DNA of 64,000 nucleotides from Nitrosomonas sp. Is35 (GCF_033063295.1 NZ_JAWJZH010000001.1:3183434-3247433); one strand, 5' to 3'. Counted from the stretch's first letter, positions 8,408-18,026 are shown. Notes: generated by a model from the sequence alone, not told the origin. Made by a program: numbers and translations.

Positions 8408-11400
8408 ATGACTCCGACCTCGCAGCAACGTGTTATTCGATACAAACGGCTGGGCATCAGCCTCGGCGTGATTGCGATTCTGATTGCCGCATTAGCTGCA
8501 CTTGGCACCTACTGGCTGCCCGGTTATGCCAAATCCCAACTCGAAATCCGCCTGTCAGAAATTCTGCAACGCCCGGTAACGGTTGCGGCAATTGAACTAA
8601 AACCACGCACGCTCGAGCTGAACATACAGGGTTTCCGCATCGGCGAGAAAGTGGATAGCGCTGAAGCGAACGCAGCGCTTTTTTCCTTCAACACGCTGCA
8701 CATCGGTCTCAGTTTGGAATCGCTCAAGCAACGCGCCGCTGTGGTTTCGTCCATCACCCTGACAGAACCGCAACTGCGTCTGGTGCGGAAAAGCGAAGAC
8801 CAATTGAATATCTCCGATTTGCTGGAACGGTTCAATCAACCGGCAGAGCAGGAGGATACTGAAAATAAAACCGCTATTCCTTTTTCAATCAGCAATATCG
8901 CTATTCAAGGCGGACATGTTGAATTTATCGATCAGCACGAAAATGCCGAGCACAGCATCAGTGAAATTAACTTCGGCATCCCAATCGTCGCCAATACCGG
9001 CGGCACGGAAAATGACTGGATAGCGCCGCATTTCAGCGCGAAAATTAACGGCGCGCTTCTGTCACTCGACGGTAAATTGCGTCCTTTTGCCGCCGCTCAG
9101 GAAGCGACGCTGACTTTTAAGCTGGATAATGCAGATTTAACCCGCTTTGACCGCTACGTCACTTTGCCGGAAGGCATTCGTCTGCTTTCCGGCTTTTACG
9201 ACAGTAACCTGAATCTCTCTTTCACCCAGGAAACGGGTAAAGAACCGCAAATAGAAGTGACCGGCGCCACTTCGCTGCGGCAGCTCACCCTTAAGAACAG
9301 TGCCGTAGCCGCCCCTTATCAAGCGCAATTGAAACATTTGAATATCGCGTTGACCAAAGCCGACCCGACCGGAAAGCAACCGTCACGGATAAAACTCCAT
9401 ATCGACCAAGCCGCACTGACGCGCGATGGCGATAAAGAACCGGCGCTATCACTGGCCAAATTGGCCATTCCTGATATCACCGTCAATACCGCGGCACAAA
9501 AAATTGCCTTGGGCACCATTACACTGGACGGATTTAACACGACATTACGCCGCGATGCGCAGGGAAATCTCGATCTTTCCCGTCTGTTTGAGTCTTCCGG
9601 ATCTTCTGAGTCATCCAAATCATTCAAGTCTTCTGCAAGCGCACCGGTAGAGCGGGTGATGATTCCGATCCCGGGCAGAAAACCCGCATATCCTGCCAAT
9701 ACAGTCCAAACAGCCGGAAAAGAACCGCAGCAGCAGAAACTCGCGCGCGTGGATAGCGGCAGCAGCGGGAAAAAATCCTCTGCCGCTAAACCTTGGGTAC
9801 CGCACATCAAAAGCATCCAATTCAAATCGGCCAAGCTGCGCTATGAAGATCTATCGCTGACAAAAATCACCCCGATGGTTATCGATTCGCTCGATTTGGC
9901 GCTGGAAGACATCGATCTCGACGGCATAGAACCGCTGCAACTCACGTTACAAGGACAAGTCAATCAACACGGCAGCATCAAAGCCAGCGGCGCGCTGGCC
10001 TGGTCGCCGCTGTCAGCGGACTTGCTGCTGAACCTCAATGCGGTTGATCTGGTATCGCTGCAAGGCTGGCTGGGCGATAAACTCACCGCGCTGCTCACCA
10101 GCGGCGATATTTCTTTCGCGGGAAATTTCAAAGCCAGCGGCGATCCGTTAAAGATTCAATTGAGCGGCGAAGGAAAACTGGGCAATTTCAATATCTTCGA
10201 TAGCAAAAATGCCTATGATTTGCTGCGCTGGAAAAAACTGGAAATCGGCCGCCTCAACTACACCAATGATCCCCTGCTGGTGGATATCAACACACTTTAT
10301 TTGAGCGATTTCTTTGCGCGCATGATCATCCAGCCGGATGGCACGCTCAATCTGAAACAAATCATTCAAACCGGAAAACCGTCGGAACCGGTCGCCTCGA
10401 TTACCGCAGCGGCATCCAAGGATCTTAGCGCAACCGTGCCAAAAAGCGAAACACCGGTGCATATCGGCAAGATTTACCTGCAACAAGGCAATATCGATTT
10501 CAATGACCGGTTTATTAAACCGAATTACCGCGCCAAGCTGACCGCGCTTACCGGCCAGGTTGGTCCGCTCTATCCGGGCAAATCGGGAAAAGTCGATATC
10601 CGCGGCATGGTCAGCAAAACCGCGCCTTTGCATATCCAAGGAACCGTCGATCCGTTCAGCGCCGAATTGCTGCTGGATATCGTTGCGCAGGTTAAAGGTA
10701 TCGATCTGCCGCCATTCAGCCCTTATTCGGGAAAATATATCGGTTATGAAATTGAGAAGGGAAAACTGTCGGCTGACGTCAATTACCAGATCGAAAATGG
10801 CGCATTAACAGCGGATAACAAGATCTTTCTCGATCAATTCACTCTCGGTGAGAAGGTCGAGAGTGAAAATGCGGTATCGCTTCCGCTCGATCTGGCCATC
10901 TCGCTGCTTAAGAATCGCCGCGGTGAAATCAATCTTCATCTGCCGCTCAAGGGCTCCATCGACGATCCGGATTTCAATCTCGGCGACATTGTCTTTTCAG
11001 CGTTTATCAATATGATCTCCAAGGCGATCACCTCGCCGTTCGCATTGCTTGGCTCGGTGTTTGAAGGCGGTGAAGAATTATCCGAGATTTCCTTTACACC
11101 CGGTTTTGCCGATATCGAGACCGAATCCGCGCAGCGCCTGGAAACCTTGGCCGGGGTTTTAAAAGACCGCTCATCGCTGCAACTGGAAATTTCCGGTCAT
11201 GTCGATCCGGATGCGGATCACGAAGGGCTCAAGCTGGCCATGTTGCAAACCAAAGTCAAAGCGCAGAAATTAGCCGAAGATACCAAAAAAGGCATCGCCA
11301 GCGGCGCCATCACGGATATCAAATTGACTCCGCAGGAATACAGCAAATATCTTGAAATTGCCTACAAAAAAGAATCTTTCGACAAACCCAAGAACGCCAT

Positions 11401-11632
11401 CGGATTGGCCAAGAGCCTTCCCAGCGCTGAAATGGAACAACTCATTCTGACCCATCTCACCGTTACCGATAGCGATTTGCAAGCGCTGGCCGAGAACCGC
11501 GCCACCGCTGCGCGTAACTGGCTGGTCGAGACTGGCGGGATTTCCAGCGAACGCATTTTTGTCGTCGGTATCCACGAAACCGGCGAGGGTTCTGAAAAGA
11601 AAGGCAGCAAGGCTGAGTTTTCATTGAAATAA
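8408..11632 (+). CDS. DUF748 / AsmA-like large envelope protein
   Basis: 1074 residues. A single N-terminal membrane anchor (residues 18-38) is followed by long beta-rich repeats with LDGKLRPF, DRYVTLPEGIRLLSG and other DUF748 segments, and ends with an OmpA-like module (LQLEISGHVDPDADHEGLK ... LAENRATAARNWLVETGGI). DUF748 proteins belong to the AsmA/TamB-like group implicated in lipid transport across the periplasm; that role is inferred by family. A Ser-rich low-complexity linker (about 397-412) separates the two halves. Length is normal for the family. It stands alone on its strand. Confidence 0.8.
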   Translation: MTPTSQQRVIRYKRLGISLGVIAILIAALAALGTYWLPGYAKSQLEIRLSEILQRPVTVAAIELKPRTLELNIQGFRIGEKVDSAEANAALFSFNTLHIGLSLESLKQRAAVVSSITLTEPQLRLVRKSEDQLNISDLLERFNQPAEQEDTENKTAIPFSISNIAIQGGHVEFIDQHENAEHSISEINFGIPIVANTGGTENDWIAPHFSAKINGALLSLDGKLRPFAAAQEATLTFKLDNADLTRFDRYVTLPEGIRLLSGFYDSNLNLSFTQETGKEPQIEVTGATSLRQLTLKNSAVAAPYQAQLKHLNIALTKADPTGKQPSRIKLHIDQAALTRDGDKEPALSLAKLAIPDITVNTAAQKIALGTITLDGFNTTLRRDAQGNLDLSRLFESSGSSESSKSFKSSASAPVERVMIPIPGRKPAYPANTVQTAGKEPQQQKLARVDSGSSGKKSSAAKPWVPHIKSIQFKSAKLRYEDLSLTKITPMVIDSLDLALEDIDLDGIEPLQLTLQGQVNQHGSIKASGALAWSPLSADLLLNLNAVDLVSLQGWLGDKLTALLTSGDISFAGNFKASGDPLKIQLSGEGKLGNFNIFDSKNAYDLLRWKKLEIGRLNYTNDPLLVDINTLYLSDFFARMIIQPDGTLNLKQIIQTGKPSEPVASITAAASKDLSATVPKSETPVHIGKIYLQQGNIDFNDRFIKPNYRAKLTALTGQVGPLYPGKSGKVDIRGMVSKTAPLHIQGTVDPFSAELLLDIVAQVKGIDLPPFSPYSGKYIGYEIEKGKLSADVNYQIENGALTADNKIFLDQFTLGEKVESENAVSLPLDLAISLLKNRRGEINLHLPLKGSIDDPDFNLGDIVFSAFINMISKAITSPFALLGSVFEGGEELSEISFTPGFADIETESAQRLETLAGVLKDRSSLQLEISGHVDPDADHEGLKLAMLQTKVKAQKLAEDTKKGIASGAITDIKLTPQEYSKYLEIAYKKESFDKPKNAIGLAKSLPSAEMEQLILTHLTVTDSDLQALAENRATAARNWLVETGGISSERIFVVGIHETGEGSEKKGSKAEFSLK

Positions 11633-11702
11633 GCGTTCGCGCAATGTCCATACAACCGCATCCGATTAACCCGCTTCGATAACCCTCACTTATTCTGACC
11701 CA

Positions 11703-12215
11703 ATGAAAAACCTGACCACGCTATTTTTTGCAAAATTGGCTCGTCCATTGCTCATCCTCGCGCTGGGCTTTTTGATCGCAACACCATCCCAGTCGGCCGG
11801 AACACTCAACATCAATCCGCAAGATGCGCCTGACGCCTGCAATAAGCGCACGGCTCAGGTCAGGGTGACGGTAAAAAATGTGACGGCCGGTGGTGCTTTA
11901 AACATCGAGTTGTATGATGATCCGGACCATTTTCTCTCCAAAAAAGGGCGCAAACGCAAAGTGCGCATTCCGGCAGCCGCGGGGCAGCAAACCGCTTGCA
12001 TCAATCTTGAACGAGCTGGCACTTATGCCGTGGCGGTTTATCAGGACTTGGACGGTGACCGGAAATTAAAAAAGAACTGGAATCTGTTACCGCTCGAACC
12101 TTTTGGCCTATCGAACAATCCTGAACAACCTGCCGGTTTTCCCAGATTCAGCGATTCCGCATTTACCACCGGCAAGCTCGGCGCGGATATCGTGATCAAG
12201 CTGCAGCAGCCTTAA
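11703..12215 (+). CDS. DUF2141 domain-containing exported protein
   Basis: 170 residues with a signal peptide (hydrophobic PLLILALGFLIATPSQSA). The mature protein has GALNIELYDDPDHFLSKKGRK and GTYAVAVYQDLDGDRKL, then FGLSNNP, which match the DUF2141 family. The family is a small beta-sandwich periplasmic protein of unknown function, and the DLDGD loop may bind calcium. The stop is only 10 bp before the next gene, so co-transcription with the hydrolase is likely. Confidence 0.8.
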   Translation: MKNLTTLFFAKLARPLLILALGFLIATPSQSAGTLNINPQDAPDACNKRTAQVRVTVKNVTAGGALNIELYDDPDHFLSKKGRKRKVRIPAAAGQQTACINLERAGTYAVAVYQDLDGDRKLKKNWNLLPLEPFGLSNNPEQPAGFPRFSDSAFTTGKLGADIVIKLQQP

Positions 12216-12225
12216 TGCGCGTGTC

Positions 12226-13044
12226 ATGCTGCGTATGCTGCTCAATCTGCTGATCGCGCTGGTTGTCGCGTATGTAGTGATTGTTCAGCTGGTGTATTTT
12301 GGTCAATCCCGCCTGGTTTATTTCCCGGAAAAACAGCTCAGTAATACCCCCGGCGCAGTCGGGCTGGATTATAGCGCCGTCAGCATCCCAACCAGCGACG
12401 GCGAAACATTGCATGGCTGGTGGATGCCCGTACCGGATGCCAAAGGCACGGTATTGTTCTTTCATGGCAATGCCGGCAATATTTCCCATCGCATCAATTA
12501 CCTGACCATGTTCAAACGGCTGGGGTATGACACGTTATTGTTCGATTATCGCGGCTATGGCCAGAGCAGCGGCACGCCGTCGGAATCCGGCACGTATCTG
12601 GATGCGCAAGCAGCTTGGCATTATTTGACTGCAACTAAAGGAATTGCGCCTGAGCGGATTATCCTGTTCGGCGAATCGCTCGGCGGCGCGGTGGCAGCGT
12701 GGCTGGCAGCACGGGAGAGACCCGGTTTGCTGGTGTTGGCTTCAACCTTTACCTCCGTTCCCGAACTAGCCGGAGAAATTTACCCGTTCCTTCCGGTACG
12801 GTGGATCAGCCGCTTTGCATACAACACACTGGCATCGCTACAGTCGGTATCTTGCCCGGTTTTCATCGCGCACAGCCCGCAGGATGACATCGTTCCATTT
12901 CATCATGGCGAGCGGCTGTTTCAGGCGGCACCGGAACCGAAGCAATTTTTACCGCTGGAAGGCAGTCACAATACCGGCTTCATTTTTATGCAACCGGCGT
13001 GGAAAAGAACCTTGGGCGCTTTTATGGATGAACATTTACGCTAG
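12226..13044 (+). CDS. Alpha/beta hydrolase, membrane-anchored BEM46-like
   Basis: 272 residues. An N-terminal hydrophobic helix (LLNLLIALVVAYVVIVQLV) anchors the protein. The hydrolase domain contains FFHGNAGNISHR (oxyanion region), FDYRGYGQSSG, the nucleophile elbow GESLGG, an acid after PVFIAHSPQDDIVPF and a late histidine in EGSHN, giving a complete Ser-Asp-His triad. Proteins of this type are esterase or thioesterase-like with undefined substrates. It starts 10 bp after the DUF2141 gene. Confidence 0.85.
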   Translation: MLRMLLNLLIALVVAYVVIVQLVYFGQSRLVYFPEKQLSNTPGAVGLDYSAVSIPTSDGETLHGWWMPVPDAKGTVLFFHGNAGNISHRINYLTMFKRLGYDTLLFDYRGYGQSSGTPSESGTYLDAQAAWHYLTATKGIAPERIILFGESLGGAVAAWLAARERPGLLVLASTFTSVPELAGEIYPFLPVRWISRFAYNTLASLQSVSCPVFIAHSPQDDIVPFHHGERLFQAAPEPKQFLPLEGSHNTGFIFMQPAWKRTLGAFMDEHLR

Positions 13045-13064
13045 GGTCAATGCTCATCGCATCA

Positions 13065-13634
13065 TTAATCCCTTTGATTCCCGCGATCATGATCTTTCTT
13101 GCCGCGATTTCCGTGATCGTCCTTATCGCGATTCTTGTGATCTCCTCGGCCCGGGTGATCGCGGTCACCGTGCCGGCCTTGAGAATTTTCTTGCGGATAG
13201 CGGCGTGATTCATCGTAGCGGTCGCGGTAACGATCCGAATCGCGCCCCTCATCATAGCGGCCCGGATTATCGTATTGTCTGTTTGGATACATCTGCTGGC
13301 TCTGATAATGCGGCAGATAAACATCGTTGTACCAGTTCCGCCGCACAAAATAAACCGGTTGATAGCAGGCGTTGTAACGATGACAGTATTTGTCCCAGCG
13401 TTTGGCATGACCGGGCGGCACGTACAGATAAACCGGCTGCTGTTGAACCGCGACAGCGGGAGGAATGGCCAAAACAGGATTCGGATAAATCAACTGCGGC
13501 ACCGGATACTGATTGCCCAACGTGATTTGGCCATAAAACCCGGGCTGGCCGATGCTGATGGTAACCCCGACATCACTTGCCAATACCGGTACCGGAATAA
13601 CTGAAATCATTACTGCCAGTAAAAAATTTCGCAT
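13065..13634 (-). CDS. Exported protein with disordered Arg/Asp/His-rich tail, function unknown
   Basis: 189 residues. A signal peptide (MRNFLLAVMISVIPVPVLA) is followed by a small globular segment rich in Tyr/Pro/Gln, including PPGHAKRWDKYCHRYNACYQPVYFV, which resembles short conserved motifs in small proteobacterial exported proteins. The last 70 residues are a low-complexity RDRYDE / DRDH / GNRGKKDHDRG region and are probably disordered. The Shine-Dalgarno AAAGGA supports the start at 13634. It is convergent with the hydrolase gene, and no function can be assigned. Confidence 0.6.
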   Translation of the reverse strand: MRNFLLAVMISVIPVPVLASDVGVTISIGQPGFYGQITLGNQYPVPQLIYPNPVLAIPPAVAVQQQPVYLYVPPGHAKRWDKYCHRYNACYQPVYFVRRNWYNDVYLPHYQSQQMYPNRQYDNPGRYDEGRDSDRYRDRYDESRRYPQENSQGRHGDRDHPGRGDHKNRDKDDHGNRGKKDHDRGNQRD

Positions 13635-13807
13635 GCTCAATCCTTTGTACGTATCAAAAAACATCGATCATATAAACCCGGAACTCTGGCTAGCATCTTC
13701 CCTGTTTGGGAAAATAACGTCAAGGCACAATCGATTCTCGGATTTGCTTGTATCACCCGCTTTACGCAATAACCTGCAACGATTCCCAATCCGCAGTTTC
13801 TAGCTGC

Positions 13808-14908
13808 TTAGAGCATAGCCAATAAGCCGCAGGTCATGAACCCTGCAGGCAGCAAGATATGCATCCGCTTGGATACCGGCCGGGCTTCCAGCCAGTTAAA
13901 AAGTAGCATACCGGCGCCGATACTGGCACACATCGCCAATAACAGACCGCATAATTGAATTTCAGGTTGATGCGGCATAAATCTGAAAAATGCGGCATTG
14001 ATGATCAGCAGTACCGGGAAATGAATGAGAAAGATGGAATATGAAGCGCGCCCAAGATAAGCGAGGTAGCCGGGGATGTGTCTGCTCTGTAACACATCAA
14101 AATACTGCGCCAGCCCCAGCAGCAAAGCGACAACGCCTGCGACGGCAATGCGCGCACGGAAATCCAACAGCAGCGCGGCAATAATCACCGCAATCAGCAC
14201 GGCAAGCCAGAGCACCGGGCGTTTGCTGACTGATGCCCAATAAATCAGAATACCCAGACCATAAGCGCCAAAAAAATATAAAGCCGTTTCGTCCCAGTAA
14301 CGATCGCGGTTAAAAAAGAACAAAGAGACAGTGGTCAAGATGAAGATTAGAAACAAGCCGAGCGTTTGCAGACCTGAGTATCGATGCTGCATTTGATTGG
14401 CAATCCAGAACACTAAAATGGTCAGCGCAAATAATTGGAAATCAATGGCAACATACCAGACCCCGGCCGACAAAACTTCCTGATTGAGCAGATCCTGCAG
14501 CAAAAAAATATGCGCGAGCAATTGAAATAAATTGGGTGTACCGGGTATCGATTCATGCTGCATCCAGATTCTGGCCAAGGCGGCCGCGCCAATCGCTAGT
14601 GTTAATGCCGCCAGATAAGGCGTGATCAAGCGCACATAGCGTTGCTGGATAAGCTCGATTGGATTGGAGACCAGTGATAAGCCCTGCGGCGCAAGTTTTG
14701 CAGCAGCAAAAAAACCCGCGATGACAAAAAATAGTTGCACCGCGATTCTCCCATCCTCACGCAACCAATCGAGTAGTCCTGGCATCAACGGATAAGCAAA
14801 ATCCGGCATGGGGCCGTAAAGGGCTAAGTGATGCGCGACGATCAACAAACAGCAGATCGCTTTTAAGGCATCCATAAAAGGCATTCTTGCACGATGATCA
14901 GCTTGCAT
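13808..14908 (-). CDS. Acyltransferase 3 (OafA/YrhL-type) membrane protein
   Basis: 366 residues from the start at 14908. MDALKAICCLLIVAHHLALYG and later RIAVQLFFVIAGFFAA are the N-terminal acyltransferase-3 signatures (the motif histidine pair in HH). About ten hydrophobic helices follow, with RASYSIFLIHFPVLL near the C-terminus. Such proteins O-acylate surface polysaccharides or peptidoglycan using acyl-CoA. Start is uncertain: an in-frame longer version reaches 15010 and overlaps the divergently transcribed pncC start, and no strong Shine-Dalgarno marks any candidate. Confidence 0.8.
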   Translation of the reverse strand: MQADHRARMPFMDALKAICCLLIVAHHLALYGPMPDFAYPLMPGLLDWLREDGRIAVQLFFVIAGFFAAAKLAPQGLSLVSNPIELIQQRYVRLITPYLAALTLAIGAAALARIWMQHESIPGTPNLFQLLAHIFLLQDLLNQEVLSAGVWYVAIDFQLFALTILVFWIANQMQHRYSGLQTLGLFLIFILTTVSLFFFNRDRYWDETALYFFGAYGLGILIYWASVSKRPVLWLAVLIAVIIAALLLDFRARIAVAGVVALLLGLAQYFDVLQSRHIPGYLAYLGRASYSIFLIHFPVLLIINAAFFRFMPHQPEIQLCGLLLAMCASIGAGMLLFNWLEARPVSKRMHILLPAGFMTCGLLAML

Positions 14909-14993
14909 TTGCCAGTCTTTTACAAATGAAACAGTGAGAAAAGTAAAAATAGATTCCAATATAATGACATAAGCGGCATATCGCGCATAGCGA

Positions 14994-15563
14994 GTGAAAC
15001 AACAAAACACCTTACTGCATCAAGATTATCTTAATCATTGGAGTCATAAAATTCCTGATACAAATCAAAATGCACTCGATTTGGCAATAACCGTTGGGAA
15101 ATGCCTCGCTCAGCGTGGCTGGATGCTGGTGACGGCGGAATCCTGCACCGGCGGCTGGGTGGGTCAGGCTGTCACGGCGGTATCCGGCAGCTCAGGCTGG
15201 TACGAGCGCGGATACATCACCTATAGCAATACCGCCAAATGCGAAATGCTCGGCATACAACAAGCTACTTTGGATCAGCATGGCGCCGTTTCCCCGCAAA
15301 CCGCGCAGGAGATGGCCATCGGCGCGCTCAACCGCAGTCATGCGCACATCAGTGTATCGATTACCGGAATCGCCGGACCGGACGGCGGCACGGCCACCAA
15401 ACCGGTCGGCATGGTGTGTTTTGCGTGGGCAACCCAGGATGGTTCGGTGCAACAAGAAACCCATTACTTTAAGGGCGACCGCGAAACCATCCGGCGCCAG
15501 GCGGTGGCTACCGCGTTGCAAGGCGTACTGACCATGTTGAACGATGCAGCAGCCATAGCTTGA
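14994..15563 (+). CDS. pncC: CinA-family nicotinamide-nucleotide amidohydrolase
   Basis: 189 residues, with the CinA C-terminal domain only. GWMLVTAESCTGGWVGQAVTAVSGSS carries the conserved serine/cysteine pocket, then YITYSNTAKCEMLG, GIAGPDGGT and KPVGMVCFAW, all typical of PncC, which deamidates NMN to nicotinate mononucleotide in pyridine-nucleotide recycling. The start is GTG. A perfect TATAAT (14960-14965) lies 29 bp upstream, although no good -35 box is visible. It is divergent from the acyltransferase gene. Confidence 0.9.
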   Translation: MKQQNTLLHQDYLNHWSHKIPDTNQNALDLAITVGKCLAQRGWMLVTAESCTGGWVGQAVTAVSGSSGWYERGYITYSNTAKCEMLGIQQATLDQHGAVSPQTAQEMAIGALNRSHAHISVSITGIAGPDGGTATKPVGMVCFAWATQDGSVQQETHYFKGDRETIRRQAVATALQGVLTMLNDAAAIA

Positions 15564-15581
15564 AACGACAAACGATCGAAA

Positions 15582-16199
15582 TCAGTGTTCGCCGGACTGC
15601 ATACTGGTTTGCGTAATAATGCGGTCGCAGTAGGCAATGGCAATGGCGGAAAACAAGAACGCCATATGGATACCGGTTTGCGCCAACAGCGTTTTTTCGT
15701 CGTATGCGCTGGCATTGATAAACGTTTTCAGCAGATGAATCGACGAAATCCCAATGATCGCCGTGGCCAATTTGACTTTCAACACCGAAGCGTTGACATG
15801 CGACAGCCATTCCGGCTGATCCGGATGTCCTTCCAGATTCATGCGCGAAACGAAAGTCTCATACCCGCCGATAATGACCATGATCAGCAGATTCGAAATC
15901 ATCACCACGTCGATCAATCCCAGCACGACGAGCATAATGGCCGTTTCGGTCAACTTGGCCGGTCTGTCCGCACCCTTGATCGTAACGGTATCGAGGATAT
16001 GCTCCAGCGCATTTTTGTTTCCCATCACCGCGCCAATCAGATCAGTTAACTCAACCCAAAAGTGAAACACATATACGCACTGCGCCAACACCAGCCCAAG
16101 ATACAAAGGCAACTGCAACCAGCGGGTGAAAAAAAGAAAATGCGCAATGACGGGAATTCTCTGCGACGGCGTGTTTCGAGGTTTATCTTTTTGTTCCAT
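15582..16199 (-). CDS. YqhA / UPF0114 family inner-membrane protein
   Basis: 205 residues with three or four membrane helices. Characteristic segments are FFTRWLQLPLYLGL near the N-terminus, ETAIMLVVLGLIDVVMISNLLIMVIIGGYETFVS in the middle and HLLKTFIN at the end, which match the YqhA (UPF0114) family. The family is sometimes linked to nucleotide-linked membrane signalling but has no proven role. I use ATG 16199; the in-frame codon at 16208 is TTG without a ribosome-binding site. Confidence 0.85.
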   Translation of the reverse strand: MEQKDKPRNTPSQRIPVIAHFLFFTRWLQLPLYLGLVLAQCVYVFHFWVELTDLIGAVMGNKNALEHILDTVTIKGADRPAKLTETAIMLVVLGLIDVVMISNLLIMVIIGGYETFVSRMNLEGHPDQPEWLSHVNASVLKVKLATAIIGISSIHLLKTFINASAYDEKTLLAQTGIHMAFLFSAIAIAYCDRIITQTSMQSGEH

Positions 16200-16455
16200 A
16201 TCTTCCAATAGCGTGAATAAAATGCCGCAAGAATAGCATAGCAGCGGTTAAAAAAATTCGGCTTTTTTATAAAAATTACACTGGGAATTTGGTGTTGCAA
16301 GTCATAAATTTCAATAGCCTGGAACTGCAAATCAGGTAACCGGTTTTACTTGCTTGGACGTTGGAACAGATTATTTAACGAAATGAGAAATTGACGGTAA
16401 GCATGGGGCGATTCCAACGTGCTCTGATGTGACGCTGAAATTTTCATTCAACTAT

Positions 16456-16486
16456 GTAGGATGTGCCGACCGCAAGGAGGCGCATC
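16456..16486 (+). repeat. REP sequence, left copy
   Basis: A 31-base REP begins with the tetranucleotide GTAG and contains an imperfect 8-bp palindrome (GATGTGCC ... GGCGCATC, one G-U wobble). It matches the inverted copy at 17061-17091 in 30 of 31 positions. It lies 8 bp after the RAYT stop codon. Confidence 0.85.
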
Positions 16487-16493
16487 GGATAAA

Positions 16494-17024
16494 TCATTCA
16501 AGCCCTTCGATATCATAACCTTCGTGATTTCCCCAATTCTCGGGATAAATGCCTTGTTCAACATAACGATGAAAACTGGAATAAGGCCAACCATTGACGT
16601 TTTTCGCCCAGCCATGTTTCACAGGATTCCAATGAATATAATCGACGTGCCGGTTAAAATCATTTTGGTCACGTAAAAGATGCTCCCAGAACCGTCGTTG
16701 CCATAACCCTCTTTCCCGGCGGGATTTCCGGCTGGCAGAAATTCTTTCTCCTGTTGCAATGCGACGGGAAAAATAGCCTTTCAACAGATTCCACCGGGTT
16801 GAAAAATCCGCATCGTCCTGCGGCAGCGTCCAGATACAATGCAAGTGGTCCGGCAAAATAACCACGGCATCCATACGAAAAGGGTGGCGCTGTTTGGTAT
16901 ATTCAAATGCGCTACGCAGTAAATCGATTTTTTCGACCAATAGCCGGTTGTCCTTGCGCTCGGCAAGATTGACCGTAAAAAACCAGGAGCCTCCAGGGAC
17001 ATAGGCACGCCGGTATTCTGTCAT
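16494..17024 (-). CDS. REP-associated tyrosine transposase (RAYT)
   Basis: 176 residues of the Y1 HUH type. The HUH pair is His60/His62 in DHLHCIW and the catalytic tyrosine is Tyr129 in HVDYIHWNPVKHG. RAYTs nick single-stranded REP DNA and are thought to disperse REPs. Outward-facing REP copies lie on both sides (16456-16486 and 17061-17091), as in a REPtron. I use the ATG at 17024; a longer frame to 17084 would read through the right REP. The upstream HEPN gene ends by running through the right REP. Confidence 0.92.
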   Translation of the reverse strand: MTEYRRAYVPGGSWFFTVNLAERKDNRLLVEKIDLLRSAFEYTKQRHPFRMDAVVILPDHLHCIWTLPQDDADFSTRWNLLKGYFSRRIATGERISASRKSRRERGLWQRRFWEHLLRDQNDFNRHVDYIHWNPVKHGWAKNVNGWPYSSFHRYVEQGIYPENWGNHEGYDIEGLE

Positions 17025-17029
17025 TACGT

Positions 17030-17836
17030 TTACTTTCCTGTTCTCAAACGTTTCTTGATTGATGCGCCTCCTTGCAGTCGGCACATCCTACCGGGCTCAG
17101 CCGGCTTGTCTGAGATATGTACAAGCTTCTGCAACTCGTCGAGCATCTCCGGATACAAGTAAAGCATTGGATTCTGAGCATGAAAATGATGCTTCAATCG
17201 TACAGTTGGTCGCTTTCTCACGCCATATGCAGCGTTCTGCCATAAGAGTGCAGAACGACTTGGATGCTTGCGGTCGCCCAGAACCTTTTCGAGAAAGCCA
17301 CCATGTAAGCGAAACTTGTGATGAGGGTTGTTCGAACTTTGTGAGAGCTCTTCCTGAGCCCGTGAAAGTAGGGTCTCTTCATCAGGCGGCAGGATCATCC
17401 CGAAGACATTCAGAACTTGGCAGTATCGCCTTAGCTCCCATACGGTTAAGTCCAAATCAACCAGTGGATAGCCTACGACGTAGTACGGAATGTTGATGTA
17501 TCGACACTTGCCGCAATCGTCTATGTACTTAATAAAATCTCTGCTTCGTGAGGACAACTCAATGGCGAAGGTAAGATTGGTTGTAAGTGACATCGCCGCA
17601 GCAATGTCGTGCCCAATATTTCGAGCTTTGATTCTGTTGTAGAGGAGAATTGCTTTGAGGTACTTCTCAATCGCCTGCTGAGAAGACCATAGGAACTGAG
17701 GGAACAGCTCAGCCTTCCATGCAAGGCGGGCTGCAATGTAATCCCTATCGGCCTGATCACGGAATGACTGTGTCGCAAATGAGTTTATCGATCTGTTCAG
17801 CCTCTCCTGTTCATCTGTGGAAAGTGAAGAAGTCAT
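17030..17836 (-). CDS. HEPN-domain protein with REP-derived C-terminus
   Basis: 268 residues. Residues 25-115 form a HEPN-like helical domain: AARLAWKAELFPQFLWSSQQAIEKYLKAILL, then RNIGHDIAAA, where Arg72 and His76 resemble the HEPN Arg-x-His ribonuclease motif (spacing three, shorter than the usual four to six). HEPN domains occur in RNases of toxin-antitoxin and defence systems and in substrate-binding proteins. The middle is unrecognised. The last 18 residues (251-268) are encoded by the right REP and the RAYT leader, so the original 3' end was probably displaced. Start is the ATG 17836. Confidence 0.65.
   Translation of the reverse strand: MTSSLSTDEQERLNRSINSFATQSFRDQADRDYIAARLAWKAELFPQFLWSSQQAIEKYLKAILLYNRIKARNIGHDIAAAMSLTTNLTFAIELSSRSRDFIKYIDDCGKCRYINIPYYVVGYPLVDLDLTVWELRRYCQVLNVFGMILPPDEETLLSRAQEELSQSSNNPHHKFRLHGGFLEKVLGDRKHPSRSALLWQNAAYGVRKRPTVRLKHHFHAQNPMLYLYPEMLDELQKLVHISDKPAEPGRMCRLQGGASIKKRLRTGK
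17061..17091 (-). repeat. REP sequence, right copy (inverted)
   Basis: The minus-strand copy of the 31-base REP begins with GTAG at 17091. It differs from the left copy at one base. It lies upstream of the RAYT start and inside the 3' end of the HEPN-domain gene, where it encodes most of the tail MCRLQGGAS. Confidence 0.85.
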
Positions 17837-17965
17837 AGGCGTGGGACCTCCGTAGCGAATTGTGATACCAAATAAAAATCAGATACCCAAAATGATGAAT
17901 ATCTTGTATTAAGTACAAAATTTAGTATGACTGGTAATTTACACCGGAATCTTCATTCGACTAAA

Positions 17966-17999
17966 CAAAAAAACCCGTAAGCACCAGCCCCGGGTTTTT
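17966..17999 (-). terminator. Intrinsic terminator after mtkB
   Basis: A stem AAAAACCCG (17969-17977) paired with CGGGTTTTT (17991-17999) encloses a 13-base loop and is followed on the minus strand by a run of seven U. It lies about 27 bp after the mtkB stop. Confidence 0.8.
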
Positions 18000-18026
18000 A
18001 TTTTAACAACAACTACAATTACAGAA

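Noticed and set aside
9590..9640. Ser-rich stretch in the DUF748 gene as a tandem repeat or recombination site
   Set aside because: It is a short low-complexity linker in an otherwise continuous protein with no regular repeat unit.
13065..13250. Arg/Asp/His-rich tail as an RNA-binding or frameshifted domain
   Set aside because: The frame is continuous to its stop and the composition is simple low complexity; no domain motif is visible.
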